The position numbers and the translations under genes are program-made. The notes under the pieces are model-generated. The model saw only the letters and a program-made list of their open reading frames with translations, was not told the DNA's origin and did no database searches. Shown here one piece after another: positions 7,924 through 17,500 of a stretch of 64,000 nt of DNA (positions are counted from its first letter, which is position 1; each line of letters opens with the position of its first letter). The DNA is from Rhodovulum sulfidophilum (GTDB lineage: Bacteria > Pseudomonadota > Alphaproteobacteria > Rhodobacterales > Rhodobacteraceae): the NCBI GenBank assembly GCA_003241785.1, contig QFPW01000011.1:1-64000 (forward strand), written 5' to 3'.

Positions 7924-9002
7924 TGGACCAGGTTCTGGCTCAGGAACTCGGGCCACTCCGCCTCGGGGTCGAGCCGCACATAGGCCATCCCGGGCAGGCC
8001 GGTCTTCACGTACTGGATGTACTTGCGCAGCAGATCCTTCGGCACCTGCGCGCGCACCCGGAACATCAGCTTCTGCCGCTCCTCCTCGGTCTCGACCGTC
8101 TTCGGCGTGAACTGCGCCACGTCGGCCACGAAGCGGACGGTCGCCGGGATCACCCATTGCGGCGCGGCGTCGAGCACCAGCCGCGCCTCCGCGCCCATCG
8201 CGATCCGCCCGGCCTGCGCCGTCGGCAGGAAGAAGGTCATGTAGACGTCGCCGAGGTCGACCATGTTGAGCACGCGGCCCCCGGCGGCCAGCACCTCGCC
8301 CGGCTGCGCGACGCGGTACTGCACCCGGCCGTCGCGCGGCGCGCGCAGCGTGCTGTCGTCGATATCCGCCTTGACCGATTCGATCGACGCCTCGGCCGCG
8401 TCCACCGCCGCGGAGGCGTCGACCACCATCGCCCTGGCGGCGCCGATCGCCGCCTCGCTGGCCGCGAACTGCGCCTGGGCGGCGGCGAGCGCGGCCTCGG
8501 CGGATTGCGCGGCGGCCCGGTCGTTGTCGAGCGCGGATTGCGGGATCGTGTTCGACTTCGCCAGCGGCTCGGACCGGGCGAGCTGGCGGTTCGCGTTGTC
8601 GGTCTCAGCCTGGCGCTGCGCCACCACCGCCCCGGCGGCGCGCTGCTCCGCCTCGCGCTGCGTGACGAGGCTCTGGGCGGTCTCGACGCCGATCCGCGCC
8701 CGTTCGAGCTCGGCCCGCGCCTGCCGGAGCCGCGCCTCGAGCTGCGCGGTATCCATCCGCGCGAGCTCCTGGCCCTCGGTCACGAAATCGCCCTCGTCGA
8801 CCAGGATGTCGCCGAGCCGGCCGGCGACCTTGGTCGAGATGTCGATCTCCACGGCCTCGATCCGGCCGTTGCCGCTCGCGAATCCGGCCGGCAGCGGGCT
8901 CGCGGTGTACCGGCTCCAGGCGAAATAGCCGACACCGGCGAGCACGATCAGCGCGACGATCGCGAAAAGGGCGCGATGGCCCTTCAAGGGTCCGAGTTTC
9001 AT
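7920..9002 (-). CDS. HlyD-family membrane fusion protein (YhiI-like)
   Basis: A 360-residue periplasmic adaptor. It has a short cytoplasmic N-terminus, one membrane anchor (about residues 8-30) and a biotinyl-lipoyl-like half (GRLGDILVDEGDFVTEGQ). A long Ala/Gln/Glu-rich coiled-coil hairpin (about 80-200), the second lipoyl half (LRAPRDGRVQYRVAQPGEVL) and a beta-barrel region follow. I chose the ATG at 9002 because GAGG lies six bases upstream; an in-frame ATG at 9014 gives four more residues. It is the first gene of the exporter operon and overlaps the next by four bases. It should link the inner-membrane ABC complex to an outer-membrane channel such as TolC, which is not encoded here. Confidence 0.9.
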   Translation of the reverse strand: MKLGPLKGHRALFAIVALIVLAGVGYFAWSRYTASPLPAGFASGNGRIEAVEIDISTKVAGRLGDILVDEGDFVTEGQELARMDTAQLEARLRQARAELERARIGVETAQSLVTQREAEQRAAGAVVAQRQAETDNANRQLARSEPLAKSNTIPQSALDNDRAAAQSAEAALAAAQAQFAASEAAIGAARAMVVDASAAVDAAEASIESVKADIDDSTLRAPRDGRVQYRVAQPGEVLAAGGRVLNMVDLGDVYMTFFLPTAQAGRIAMGAEARLVLDAAPQWVIPATVRFVADVAQFTPKTVETEEERQKLMFRVRAQVPKDLLRKYIQYVKTGLPGMAYVRLDPEAEWPEFLSQNLVQ

Positions 9003-9180
9003 GGGGTGCCTCATTTCGCGACTGCTCACGCCTTCTTGACCCAAGCCCGCGGGAGGGGCAAGCGCGCCGGCGCCGCGGGCCTTGCCAATCGCGGCGCGCC
9101 GCCGCGGCGAGATCGGGGCCTGACCCCGGGCGCGCGCGGGGCTAGGATGCGCCGCCGCGCGGGCGGCGGGAGGACGGCGC

Positions 9181-10371
9181 ATGGCATTGGCGGGACGCGA
9201 TATTCTGATCATCGGCGCGGGAATCGCGGGACTCGCGGCGGCGCTGGCACTCGCCCGCCGCGGTGCCCGGGTCGAGGTGCTGGAACAGGCCGAGGCGCTG
9301 CGCGAGGTCGGGGCGGGGCTGCAGATCGGCCCGAACGGGCTCGCGGTGCTCGAGGCGCTCGGGCTTGGGCCCGCCTGCGCCGCCCGGGCGAGCCTCCCCC
9401 AGGCGGTCGAGCTCCGCGACCGGCGCGGCGCGCTCGTCGCGCGGGTCCCGATGGGCTCCGTGGTCGCGGGGCGGCATGGCCGGCCGTACTGGCACCTGCA
9501 CCGCGCCGACCTGCTCGGCGTGCTGGAGGAGGCGGCGCGCGCGGCGGGCGTGACCATCACGCTCGGCGCCCGGGTCGCGCGCGTCGCGATCGAGGACGGG
9601 CGCGCGCGCCTCTGGACCGAGGCGGGCGAGAGCCGGGCGGCCGATCTCGTCGTCGCGGCCGACGGCGCGCGGTCGCGGGTCCGGATGGACTGGTTCGGCG
9701 GCGGCGTGCCGCGCTACGCGGGCTGCGTCGCCTGGCGCGCGCTGGTGCCCGCCGGGCGGCTGTCCCGGCCGCATCCCACGGTCGCGCGGGTGGTGATGGG
9801 CCCGGGGCGCCACGTGGTCAGCTATCCGCTGCGCGGCGGGGCGCTGGTCAATCTGGTCGCGATCGAGGAGCGCGCCCGGTCCGAGGACGAGCGCTGGATG
9901 GCGCCGGGCGATCCCGCCGAGCTGCGCGCCGCCTTCGCCGGCTGGACGCCCGAGGTGACCGAGCTCCTGGCCCAGGTGGACCAGGTCTTCCTCTGGGGCC
10001 TCTACGATCACGAGCCGCTGCCCGACTGGGCGCGCGGGCCGGTGGCGCTGCTCGGCGACGCCTGCCACCCGATGCCGCCCTTTCTCGCGCAGGGCGCCGG
10101 GATGGGGCTCGAGGATGCCTGGGTGCTCGCCGAGGCGCTCGACACCGCGCCCGACCTGCCCGCCGGCCTCGCCGCCTATGTCGCGCGGCGCCGCGCCCGG
10201 GCGGAGCGGACGCAGCGCGCGGCGGTCGCGAACGGGCGGATCTATCACCTCGCGCCGCCTGCGAGCGCGATCGCGCATCTCGGCATGCGGGCGATGTCGC
10301 GGCTGGCGCCGGGCCGGATGCTCGCCCGGTTCGACTGGCTCTACGGCGAGGACGTCACCGCCGCGCGGTGA
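9181..10371 (+). CDS. FAD-dependent aromatic-ring monooxygenase family protein
   Basis: A 396-residue flavoprotein of the group A hydroxylase family (salicylate or 3-hydroxybenzoate hydroxylase type). The N-terminal FAD-binding fold has IIGAGIAGLAAALALARRG (about residues 10-28). The DG motif is seen in VVAADGARSRVR (about 158-169), and the GD motif in LLGDACHPMPPFLAQGAGMG (about 285-305), which closes the FAD site. These enzymes use NAD(P)H and O2 to hydroxylate an aromatic substrate. No other aromatic degradation genes are adjacent, so the substrate is open. It is divergent from the exporter operon. An inverted repeat begins 13 bases after its stop. Confidence 0.88.
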   Translation: MALAGRDILIIGAGIAGLAAALALARRGARVEVLEQAEALREVGAGLQIGPNGLAVLEALGLGPACAARASLPQAVELRDRRGALVARVPMGSVVAGRHGRPYWHLHRADLLGVLEEAARAAGVTITLGARVARVAIEDGRARLWTEAGESRAADLVVAADGARSRVRMDWFGGGVPRYAGCVAWRALVPAGRLSRPHPTVARVVMGPGRHVVSYPLRGGALVNLVAIEERARSEDERWMAPGDPAELRAAFAGWTPEVTELLAQVDQVFLWGLYDHEPLPDWARGPVALLGDACHPMPPFLAQGAGMGLEDAWVLAEALDTAPDLPAGLAAYVARRRARAERTQRAAVANGRIYHLAPPASAIAHLGMRAMSRLAPGRMLARFDWLYGEDVTAAR

Positions 10372-10384
10372 CCGGCGGCGGTGG

Positions 10385-10445
10385 ATGGCGGACCGAGGTC
10401 CGCCCTACGCGGGGCGGAGCCGTAGGGTGGACCTTGGTCCGCCAT
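10385..10445. repeat. Inverted-repeat element downstream of the monooxygenase
   Basis: Two 25-base arms (10385-10409 and 10421-10445) around an 11-base loop match at 23 of 25 positions. The two differences would form G-U pairs in RNA. The inner part of the right arm reads CGTAGGGTGG, shared with the element at 11289-11340. It lies between the convergent monooxygenase and xthA genes and may also act as a terminator. Confidence 0.75.
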
Positions 10446-10456
10446 GCCGCGGGGTT

Positions 10457-11236
10457 TTAGGCCGCGAGGTCGATCCAGACCGGAACGTGGTCCGACGGCT
10501 TCTCGCGGCCGCGCACATGCGCGTCGACGCCGCAGGCGGTCAGCCGGTCGGCGGCGGCCGGGGTCAGCAGCAGGTGGTCGATCCGGATCCCGTGATTCTT
10601 CGGCCAGGCCCCGGCCTGGTAGTCCCAGAAGGTGTAGACGCCCGGATGCGCGTCCGTGGCGCGCAGCGCGTCGGTGAAACCGAGGTGCAGGATGCGGTGA
10701 TAGGCCGCCCGCGTCGGCGGCAGGTAGAGCGCGTCCTTCTCCCAGACCTTCGGGTCCCAGCAGTCCTCCGGGCCCGGGATCACGTTGTAATCCCCCGCGA
10801 GCACCGCGCAGCCCTCCTCGGCGAGCAGCGCCTCGGCGCGATGCCGGAGCCGCTCCATCCAGGCGAGCTTGTAGTCGTATTTCGGCCCCGGCGCCGGATT
10901 GCCGTTCGGCAGGTAGAGGCCGCAGACCCGGACCGCGGTCTCGCCGACCACCGTCGCCTCGATCCAGCGCGCCTGCTCGTCGGCGTCGTCGCCGGGCAGG
11001 CCGCGCGTCACGTCCTCGAGTGGCAGCCGCGACAGGATCGCCACGCCGTTGAAGCCCTTCTGGCCATGCGTCTCGATCGCGTAGCCGATCTCCTCGACCT
11101 CGAGCCGGGGAAAGCCGTCGTCGATCGTCTTGATCTCCTGCAGGAGCACGACGTCGGGCCTGGCTTCCTTCAGCCAGTCGAGCAGGGCCACGATGCGCGC
11201 GCGCACGCCGTTGATGTTGAAGGTCGCGATTTTCAT
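10457..11236 (-). CDS. xthA: Exodeoxyribonuclease III
   Basis: A 259-residue AP endonuclease/3'-5' exonuclease for base-excision repair. Family motifs are in place: MKIATFNINGVRARI at the start, LQEIKTID with the metal-binding Glu, GVAILSR, YLPNGNPAPGPKYDYKL, LAGDYNVIP with catalytic Asp and Asn, and the closing RIDHLLLT and KPSDHVPVWIDL with the catalytic His. The start at 11236 gives the standard N-terminus; in-frame upstream sequence is not conserved in character. It is followed (in its direction) by one inverted-repeat element and preceded by a related one. The order xthA-erpA-dgt is, to my knowledge, common in Rhodobacterales. Confidence 0.96.
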   Translation of the reverse strand: MKIATFNINGVRARIVALLDWLKEARPDVVLLQEIKTIDDGFPRLEVEEIGYAIETHGQKGFNGVAILSRLPLEDVTRGLPGDDADEQARWIEATVVGETAVRVCGLYLPNGNPAPGPKYDYKLAWMERLRHRAEALLAEEGCAVLAGDYNVIPGPEDCWDPKVWEKDALYLPPTRAAYHRILHLGFTDALRATDAHPGVYTFWDYQAGAWPKNHGIRIDHLLLTPAAADRLTACGVDAHVRGREKPSDHVPVWIDLAA

Positions 11237-11288
11237 TGCGCGGACGCTAGCCGCGCGGCGCGGCCGGGGCAAGCGGAGGCGGAGGGAT

Positions 11289-11340
11289 GGTGGGCGGAAT
11301 CGCCCGCCCACCGGCCGTAGGGTGGGCGATTCCGCCCACC
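11289..11340. repeat. Inverted-repeat element between erpA and xthA
   Basis: GGTGGGCGGAATCGCCC (11289-11305) is the perfect reverse complement of 11324-11340. The imperfect inner part includes CGTAGGGTGG, the same motif as in the element at 10385-10445. It starts six bases beyond the erpA stop and lies upstream of xthA. Confidence 0.75.
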
Positions 11341-11345
11341 GCTCC

Positions 11346-11690
11346 TCAGATGGAGAAGCTCGTGCCGCAGCCGCAGCTCGACGTGGCGTTCGGATTGTTG
11401 ATCACGAAGCGCGCGCCGATCAGCTCGTCGGCGAAGTCGATCTCGGCGTCGGCGAGGAAGGGCAGGCTGACGGGGTCGATCAGCACCGCGTCGCCGTCCT
11501 TCTCGAGCACGAGGTCGTCGGCCGCCGCCGCGTCCTCGAGCTTGATCTCGTACTGGAAGCCCGAGCAGCCGCCGCCCTCGACCGCGACGCGCAGGAACTT
11601 GCGCGGCTGGCCCCCGGCCTCCCCGGCGTTGATCTCGTTGAGCCGCGCGAAGGCGCGGGCGGTGACGCGCGGCGGAATGGCAAGCTGCAT
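11346..11690 (-). CDS. erpA: Iron-sulfur cluster insertion protein (A-type carrier)
   Basis: A 114-residue HesB/IscA/ErpA family protein that carries an Fe-S cluster to apo-enzymes. The three cluster-ligand cysteines are present: Cys42 in EGGGCSGF and Cys106/Cys108 in SSCGCGTSF. The ErpA assignment over IscA rests on length and the absence of other isc/suf genes nearby, so it is likely but not certain. The ribosome-binding site is weak (GAAAAG). It is divergent from dgt, with a 96-base intergenic region that must hold both promoters. An Fe-S carrier is needed by complex I, encoded later in this window. Confidence 0.92.
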   Translation of the reverse strand: MQLAIPPRVTARAFARLNEINAGEAGGQPRKFLRVAVEGGGCSGFQYEIKLEDAAAADDLVLEKDGDAVLIDPVSLPFLADAEIDFADELIGARFVINNPNATSSCGCGTSFSI

Positions 11691-11786
11691 CTTTTCGACC
11701 CGATGTGTGATGCGATAGGTAAGGAGAAGTAGGCGCGTTCCCGGCGCCCGACAAGGCCCGGAGCCGCAGTGAGATGATCGTCTGAG

Positions 11787-12932
11787 ATGACCGCCCGATA
11801 CGCGACGCTGCCCGAGACGAGCCGCGGCCGTCTTCACGCGGAGGAAGGATCCGCGCATCGCTCCGGCTTCCAGCGCGACCGCGACCGGATCATCCATTCC
11901 TCGGCCTTCCGCCGGCTGAAGCACAAGACCCAGGTCTTCGTCGAGCACGAGGGCGATTACTACCGCACCCGGCTCACCCATTCGATCGAGGTGGCGCAGG
12001 TCGCCCGCGCCGTCTCGCGCACGCTCGGGCTCAACGAGGAGCTGGCCGAGGCGGTGGCGCTCGCGCATGACCTCGGCCATCCGCCGTTCGGCCATACCGG
12101 CGAATACGAGCTGCAGGACCTGATGGAGCCCTTCGGCGGCTTCGACCACAACGCCCAGGCGCTGAAGATCGTGACCCGGCTCGAGGCGCATTACGCCGAG
12201 TTCGACGGGCTGAACCTCACCTGGGAGACGCTCGAGGGCATCGCCAAGCACAACGGCCCGGTGACGGGCGAGCTGCCCTTCGCGCTCGCCGAATACGCCG
12301 CGCTGCAGGATCTCGAACTCGACACCCATGCCAGCGCCGAGGCGCAGGTCGCGGCGATCTCCGACGACATCGCCTACAACAACCACGACCTCGCCGACGG
12401 GCTGCGCGCCGGGCTGTTCACGCTCGACGACTTGAAGGCGCTGCCGCTGATCGGCCCCTGCGTCGAGGAGGTCGACCGCCGCTGGCCGGGGCTCGAGCCC
12501 GGGCGGCGCGAGCACGAGGCGCTGCGCCGCTTCTTCGGCCTGCTGGTCGAGGACGTGCTGGCGACGAGCCGCGCCAATCTCGCGGCGGCCGATCCCGCGA
12601 GCGCCGAGGCGATCCGGCATCTCGGCCGGCCGGTGATCCGCTTCTCGGGCGAGACCTTCGAGAAGCTCAGGGAGATCCGCACCTTCCTCTATTACCGGAT
12701 GTACCGGCACTGGACCGTGCAGCGGATGCGGCGCAAGGCGAAGCTGGTGGTGCGCGAGCTCTTCGAGCTCTTCACCACGGCGCCGGAGCTGATGCCCGAG
12801 GGCTGGAACGCCTGCGGCGCGCTCGACGCCACGCTCCGCGCGCGGGTGGTCGGGGATTACATCGCCGGTATGACCGACCGCTTCGCGCTGCAGGAGCATC
12901 GCAAGCTCACCGATCCGATGGTGAAAGGGTGA
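11787..12932 (+). CDS. dgt: Deoxyguanosinetriphosphate triphosphohydrolase-like protein
   Basis: A 381-residue HD-domain enzyme that hydrolyses dGTP (or other dNTPs) to the nucleoside and tripolyphosphate, helping balance nucleotide pools. The metal-binding residues are seen in RLTHSIEVAQVAR (His65) and LAHDLGHPPFGHTGE (His94-Asp95). The region FDHNAQALKIV with the activator/substrate His and the later DDIAYNNHD aspartate are also typical. The N-terminal RFHAEE-like opening is here RLHAEEGSAHRSGFQRDRDRI, as in the alphaproteobacterial class of this family. The length is normal for the short type. A T-tailed hairpin follows the stop. Confidence 0.95.
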   Translation: MTARYATLPETSRGRLHAEEGSAHRSGFQRDRDRIIHSSAFRRLKHKTQVFVEHEGDYYRTRLTHSIEVAQVARAVSRTLGLNEELAEAVALAHDLGHPPFGHTGEYELQDLMEPFGGFDHNAQALKIVTRLEAHYAEFDGLNLTWETLEGIAKHNGPVTGELPFALAEYAALQDLELDTHASAEAQVAAISDDIAYNNHDLADGLRAGLFTLDDLKALPLIGPCVEEVDRRWPGLEPGRREHEALRRFFGLLVEDVLATSRANLAAADPASAEAIRHLGRPVIRFSGETFEKLREIRTFLYYRMYRHWTVQRMRRKAKLVVRELFELFTTAPELMPEGWNACGALDATLRARVVGDYIAGMTDRFALQEHRKLTDPMVKG

Positions 12933-12971
12933 CGCGCCTCCGGCGCGTGGCCGCCTTTGCGGCCGGGGAGA

Positions 12972-12996
12972 GCGCGCGGTGCGCGCGAGTCTTTTT
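12972..12996 (+). terminator. Rho-independent terminator after dgt
   Basis: A GCGCGC-GGT-GCGCGC stem-loop is followed four bases later by CTTTTTC. Two further small hairpins (12932-12948 and 12949-12964) lie between it and the dgt stop. Confidence 0.6.
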
Positions 12997-13086
12997 CGAG
13001 TGGAGCCGGGCCCGTTGGCCCGTCTCTCGACTGCTCTCCAGGTTAGCAAACCTGTATGAACAGAGGCGGAGCGCTCCGAAGGCGCC

Positions 13087-13167
13087 GCTGCCCCGGGCTT
13101 GACCCGGGGCCTCGACGGCCGGGCGTGGCGCGTTGGGTTCGAGGTCCCGGGTCAAGCCCGGGACAGC
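13087..13167. repeat. Large inverted repeat between dgt and the DnaJ-like gene
   Basis: Two 29-base arms (13087-13115 and 13139-13167), matching at 27 of 29 positions, surround a 23-base loop. The arms carry CCCGGGCTTGACCCGGG and its complement, a G/C-rich palindrome itself. It lies between convergent genes. The type resembles scattered intergenic palindromes of alphaproteobacteria. Confidence 0.75.
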
Positions 13168-13192
13168 GGGGTCCCGTTCGGCGGCCCCGCGC

Positions 13193-13894
13193 TCAGGCGG
13201 CGGGTTCGAGCCGGCGCTCGCGGCGCGAGATCTCGTCCCAGGCGCGGTTGATCGCGGCGAGCCGGGAATTGGCGAGCTTCACCGTCTCGACCGGCAGGCC
13301 GCGGGCGATCATCTTGTCGGGGTGATGCGCGCGCACGAGTTCGCGCCAGCGCGCCCGCACCTCCGGCAGCGCGGCGCCGCGCGCGACCCCGAGCACCTGC
13401 CAGGGATCCCGCGCCTCGTCCGAGGTCATCCGCGCCTCGACGCAGGCGAAGGTCTCCGCCGGGATGCCGAAGATCTCCGCCACCCGGGCGAGGAAGCCCG
13501 CCTCGAGGTCGTGATAGGCGCCGTCGGCGAGCGCGATGTGGAACAGTCCCTCGAGGATATCCTCGAGGATGCGCGGCTGCTCGGCGAACATCGCCGCGAT
13601 CCGCGCGGCATAGGCGTCGAAGCCCGCGATGTCCTGCCGCGCGAGGTTGAAGACCCGCGCCGCCGCCGCCTCGTCGCGCGGGTCGATCTGGAACACCTGG
13701 CGGAAGGCGGTGACCTCGGCCGGATTCACCCGCCCGTCGGCCTTGGCCATCTTCGCCGCGAGGCTGATCACCGCGATCGTGAAGGCGACGCTGCGCTCCG
13801 GCGCGACCGGGCGGCGCTCGAACAGCGAAAGCAGCGCCTCGCCCTTGGCGGCGAGCGCGGAAACGGCCTCGGTGATGCGGGTCCAGATCGACAT
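13193..13894 (-). CDS. TerB/DnaJ-domain co-chaperone (DjlA-like)
   Basis: A 233-residue protein with two domains. The first (about 30-150) is a TerB-like helical domain: AVISLAAKMAKADGRVNPAE and IALADGAYHDLEAGFLARVAEIFGI carry the paired acidic motifs. The second (about 163-228) is a J domain with DPWQVLGV and the key HPD tripeptide in VRAHHPDKMI, which stimulates DnaK ATPase. Order and size match the cytoplasmic part of DjlA, but the N-terminal membrane anchor of E. coli DjlA is missing. Its client is unknown. It is convergent with dgt. Confidence 0.88.
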   Translation of the reverse strand: MSIWTRITEAVSALAAKGEALLSLFERRPVAPERSVAFTIAVISLAAKMAKADGRVNPAEVTAFRQVFQIDPRDEAAAARVFNLARQDIAGFDAYAARIAAMFAEQPRILEDILEGLFHIALADGAYHDLEAGFLARVAEIFGIPAETFACVEARMTSDEARDPWQVLGVARGAALPEVRARWRELVRAHHPDKMIARGLPVETVKLANSRLAAINRAWDEISRRERRLEPAA

Positions 13895-13989
13895 CGGCGC
13901 AGATTAGCAAAAGCCGCGCGCCCGCGCGACCACCCATTCGGCCTGTCCGACGCGCTTGTGATGGCGCCGCGGCTCCGGCGCGGATCTCC

Positions 13990-14475
13990 CTAGGACGCCA
14001 GCGTTTTCTGCATCAGCACGAGCTCGTGCCAGCGGCCGTGCTTCCAGCCGACCTCGGGCAGGCGCCCGGTGATCGCGAAGCCCCGCGCGAGATGGAAGGC
14101 GACGGCCCCCCGGTTCTCGCCCGAGACGCCCGCGACGAGCACATGCGCGCCGCGCGCCCGGGCCGCGTCGCAGAGCGCCTCCATCAGCGCGCGGCCGACG
14201 CCCCGGCCGCGGGCATGCGGGGCCAGCAGGATAGTGTGCTCCATCGTGCGCGCGTAGCCGAGCCCGCGGCGGAACTGCGCGAAGGTGGCGAAGCCCGCGA
14301 AACGGCCGTCCTCCTCGGCGAGCAGGAAGGCGGGGCGGGTCGCGATCGCCTCGGCGACCTCGGCCTCGGATTTCTCGGTCGGGTCGAAGGTGATCACCGT
14401 GTCGCGGATCACCTGGTTCCAGAGCGCGGCGATCGCGCTTGCATCCCCCGCGCCGGCGTGCCTGATTGTGGCCAT
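13990..14475 (-). CDS. GNAT family N-acetyltransferase
   Basis: A 161-residue acetyl-CoA-dependent acetyltransferase. The acetyl-CoA-binding motif is APHARGRGVGRALMEAL (about residues 85-101). The opening IRHAGAGDASAIAALWNQVI and the closing GFAITGRLPEVGWKHGRWHEL resemble the phosphinothricin/methionine-sulfone acetyltransferase subfamily. The start at 14475 has GGAGGAGC just upstream. It is divergent from the 5-oxoprolinase-type gene, whose product acts on a cyclic glutamate derivative; a shared role in amino-acid analogue handling is possible but only inferred. Confidence 0.88.
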   Translation of the reverse strand: MATIRHAGAGDASAIAALWNQVIRDTVITFDPTEKSEAEVAEAIATRPAFLLAEEDGRFAGFATFAQFRRGLGYARTMEHTILLAPHARGRGVGRALMEALCDAARARGAHVLVAGVSGENRGAVAFHLARGFAITGRLPEVGWKHGRWHELVLMQKTLAS

Positions 14476-14547
14476 CTCGAAGCTCCTCCGGATACCCTCG
14501 CATAGGCGTCCCGCGCGGGGCTGTCGAGGGACGCGCGAGGGGATGAG

Positions 14548-17500
14548 ATGGACGCCTGGGATTTCTGGATCGATCGCGGCGGCACCTTCACCGACATCGT
14601 CGCGCGCGACCCCGGCGGCGCGCTCCGCCGCGCGAAGCTGCTCTCGGAGAACCCCGAGCAATACGCCGACGCGGCGCTGCACGGCATCCGGGGCTTCCTC
14701 GGGCTCGGGGCGGAGGATCCGATCCCCGCCGCGCGGGTGGCGAGCGTCAAGATGGGCACCACCGTCGCCACCAACGCGCTGCTGGAGCGCAAGGGCGAGC
14801 CGGTGGTCCTCGTCACCACGAGGGGGCTCGGGGCGCAGCTCCGGCTCGGCTACCAGAACCGGCCCCGGCTGTTCGACCGGAAGATCGTGCTGCCGGAGAT
14901 GCTCTACGGCCGCGTGATCGAGGCCGCCGAACGGGTGCGCGCCGACGGGACGGTCGAGGTTCCGCTCGACGAGGCCGGTCTCGCCGCCGGTCTCGCCGCG
15001 GCCCGGGCCGAGGGCATCACCGCCTGCGCGATCGTCTTCATCCACGGCTACCGGCATCCGGCGCATGAGGCGCGCGCCGCCGAACTGGCGCGGGCGGCGG
15101 GGTTCGAGCAGGTCTCGGTCAGCCACGAGGTCAGCCCGCTGATGCGCATGGTCAGCCGCGGCGACACGACCGTGGTCGACGCCTATCTCTCGCCGATCCT
15201 GCGGCGCTACATCGATCGGGTCGCCGCCGCCTTCGACGGCGAGATGCGCGGCAAGCTCATGTTCATGCAGTCGAGCGGCGGGCTCACCGACGCCACGCTC
15301 TTCCAGGGCAAGGACGCGATCCTCTCCGGCCCGGCGGGCGGCGTGGTCGGCGCGGTCCGCACGAGCGCGATCGCGGGGCAGGGCCGGATCATCGGCTTCG
15401 ACATGGGCGGCACCTCGACCGACGTCTGCCATTTCGCCGGCGCCTACGAGCGCGTGCTCCATTCCGAGGTCGCGGGCGTGCGCGTCACCGCGCCGATGAT
15501 GCATATCCACACCGTCGCGGCGGGGGGCGGGTCGCTGCTCGGCTTCGACGGGGCGCGGATGCGCGTCGGCCCGGAAAGCGCCGGGGCCAATCCGGGGCCG
15601 ACCTGCTACGGCCGGGGCGGGCCGCTCGCCGTCACGGACGCCAACGTGCTGACCGGCCGGCTCCGCCCCGAGTTCTTCCCGGCGATCTTCGGCCCCCGCG
15701 CCGACCGGCCGCTCGACCTCGCCGCGACCCGCGCGCGGTTCGAGACGCTCGCCGCCGCGATCGGCAAGCCCGCCGAGGAGGTGGCCGAGGGGTTCCTCCG
15801 CATCGCGGTCGAGAACATGGCGAACGCGATCAAGAAGATCAGCGTGCAGCGCGGCTACGACGTCACCGAATATTGTCTCACCGTCTTCGGCGGCGCCGGC
15901 GCGCAGCATGCCTGCGCGATCGCCGATACGCTCGGGATGGAGGTCTGCCTGATCCATCCGATGGCATCCCTGCTCTCGGCCTATGGCATGGGGCTCGCCG
16001 ATATCCGCGCGACGCGGGTCGAGGCGGTGGAGGCGGTGCTCGACGACGCGGGCGCGGCGACGGCCCGGGCGCGGCTCGAGGCGCTCGGGGCCGAGGTCCG
16101 GGCCGAGGTCGCGGGGCAGGGCGTGGCGCCCGACCGGATCACGCTGGCGCGGCGGGCGCGGCTGAAGGTCCAGGGCACCGACGCGACGCTCGACGTCGAG
16201 TTCGCCGCCGTGCCGGCGATGCGGGACGCCTTCGCGGCGACGCATCGCGCGCGTTTCGGCTTCGATCCCGGCGACCGGCCGCTGGTGATCGATTCGGTCG
16301 AGGCCGAGGCGATCGGCGACGCCGCCGACCTCAGCGAGACCGCCGCCGAGGAGGTCGCGCGCGACGAAGCCGCCACCGAGACCGCGACCCGGGCGCCGGT
16401 CTTCCTGCGCGGGGAATGGCGCGACACGCGGTTCGTGACGCGCGCGGCGCTGCGCCCCGGCGACACGCTGACCGGGCCCGCCGTGCTGGTCGAGCCGCAT
16501 ACCTCGATCCTGATCGAGCCCGGCTGGCGGGCGCGGATCACCGCGCATGACCATGTCGAGCTCCGCCGGATCGAGGCGCGGCCGGCGCGGGTGGCGCTCG
16601 GGACGCAAGCCGATCCGGTGCTGCTCGAGGTCTTCAACAACCTCTACATGTCGATCGCCGAGCAGATGGGCGCGGTGCTCGAGAACACCGCCGCCAGCGT
16701 CACGATCAAGGAGCGGCTCGATTTCTCCTGCGCGGTCTTCGACGCCGGGGGAGATCTCATCGCCAACGCGCCGCACATGCCGGTGCACCTGGGCTCGATG
16801 GGGGCGAGCGTGAAGGCGATCCTCGCGCAGAACCCGCAGATGCGGCCGGGACAGGTCTTCGCGCTCAACGCGCCCTATAACGGTGGCACGCATCTGCCCG
16901 ATATCACGGTGGTCGCGCCGGTCTGGGACGAGGGCGAGACGCGGGTGCTCTTCTTCGTCGCGGCGCGCGGACACCATACCGACGTCGGCGGGCTGACACC
17001 GGGCTCGATGCCGCCGGACAGCCGGGTGATCACCGACGAGGGCGCCTATATCGACAACTGGCTCCTGGTCGACGGCGGCCGGTTCCGCGAGGCGGCGACG
17101 CGCGCGCTTCTGCTGTCGGTGCCGTACCCGGCGCGGGCGCCCGAGACCAATCTCGCCGATCTCCGCGCCCAGGTCGCCTCCTGCGCCCGGGGCGCCGAGG
17201 AGCTTGGCAAGATGGTGGCGCATTTCGGCCTCGAGACGGTCGAGGCCTATATGCGCCACGTCCAGGACAACGCCGAGGAGAGTGTGCGCCGGGTGATCGA
17301 CGTGCTTTCGGACGGCGAATACACCTATGCGATGGACCCGGATTTCGACGGCGCGCCGCGCGAGATCCGGGTCCGGATCACCGTGGACAAGGCCACGCGC
17401 TCGGCGGTGGTGGATTTCACCGGCACCACGGCGCAGCTCGCGACCAACTACAACGCGCCCGAGCCCGTCACGCGGGCGGCGGTGCTCTACGTCTTCCGCT

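Noticed and set aside
13039..13054. CAGGTT-AGCA-AACCTG hairpin as a small RNA or operator
   Set aside because: A short perfect inverted repeat after dgt, but no promoter or conserved context supports a gene or binding site.
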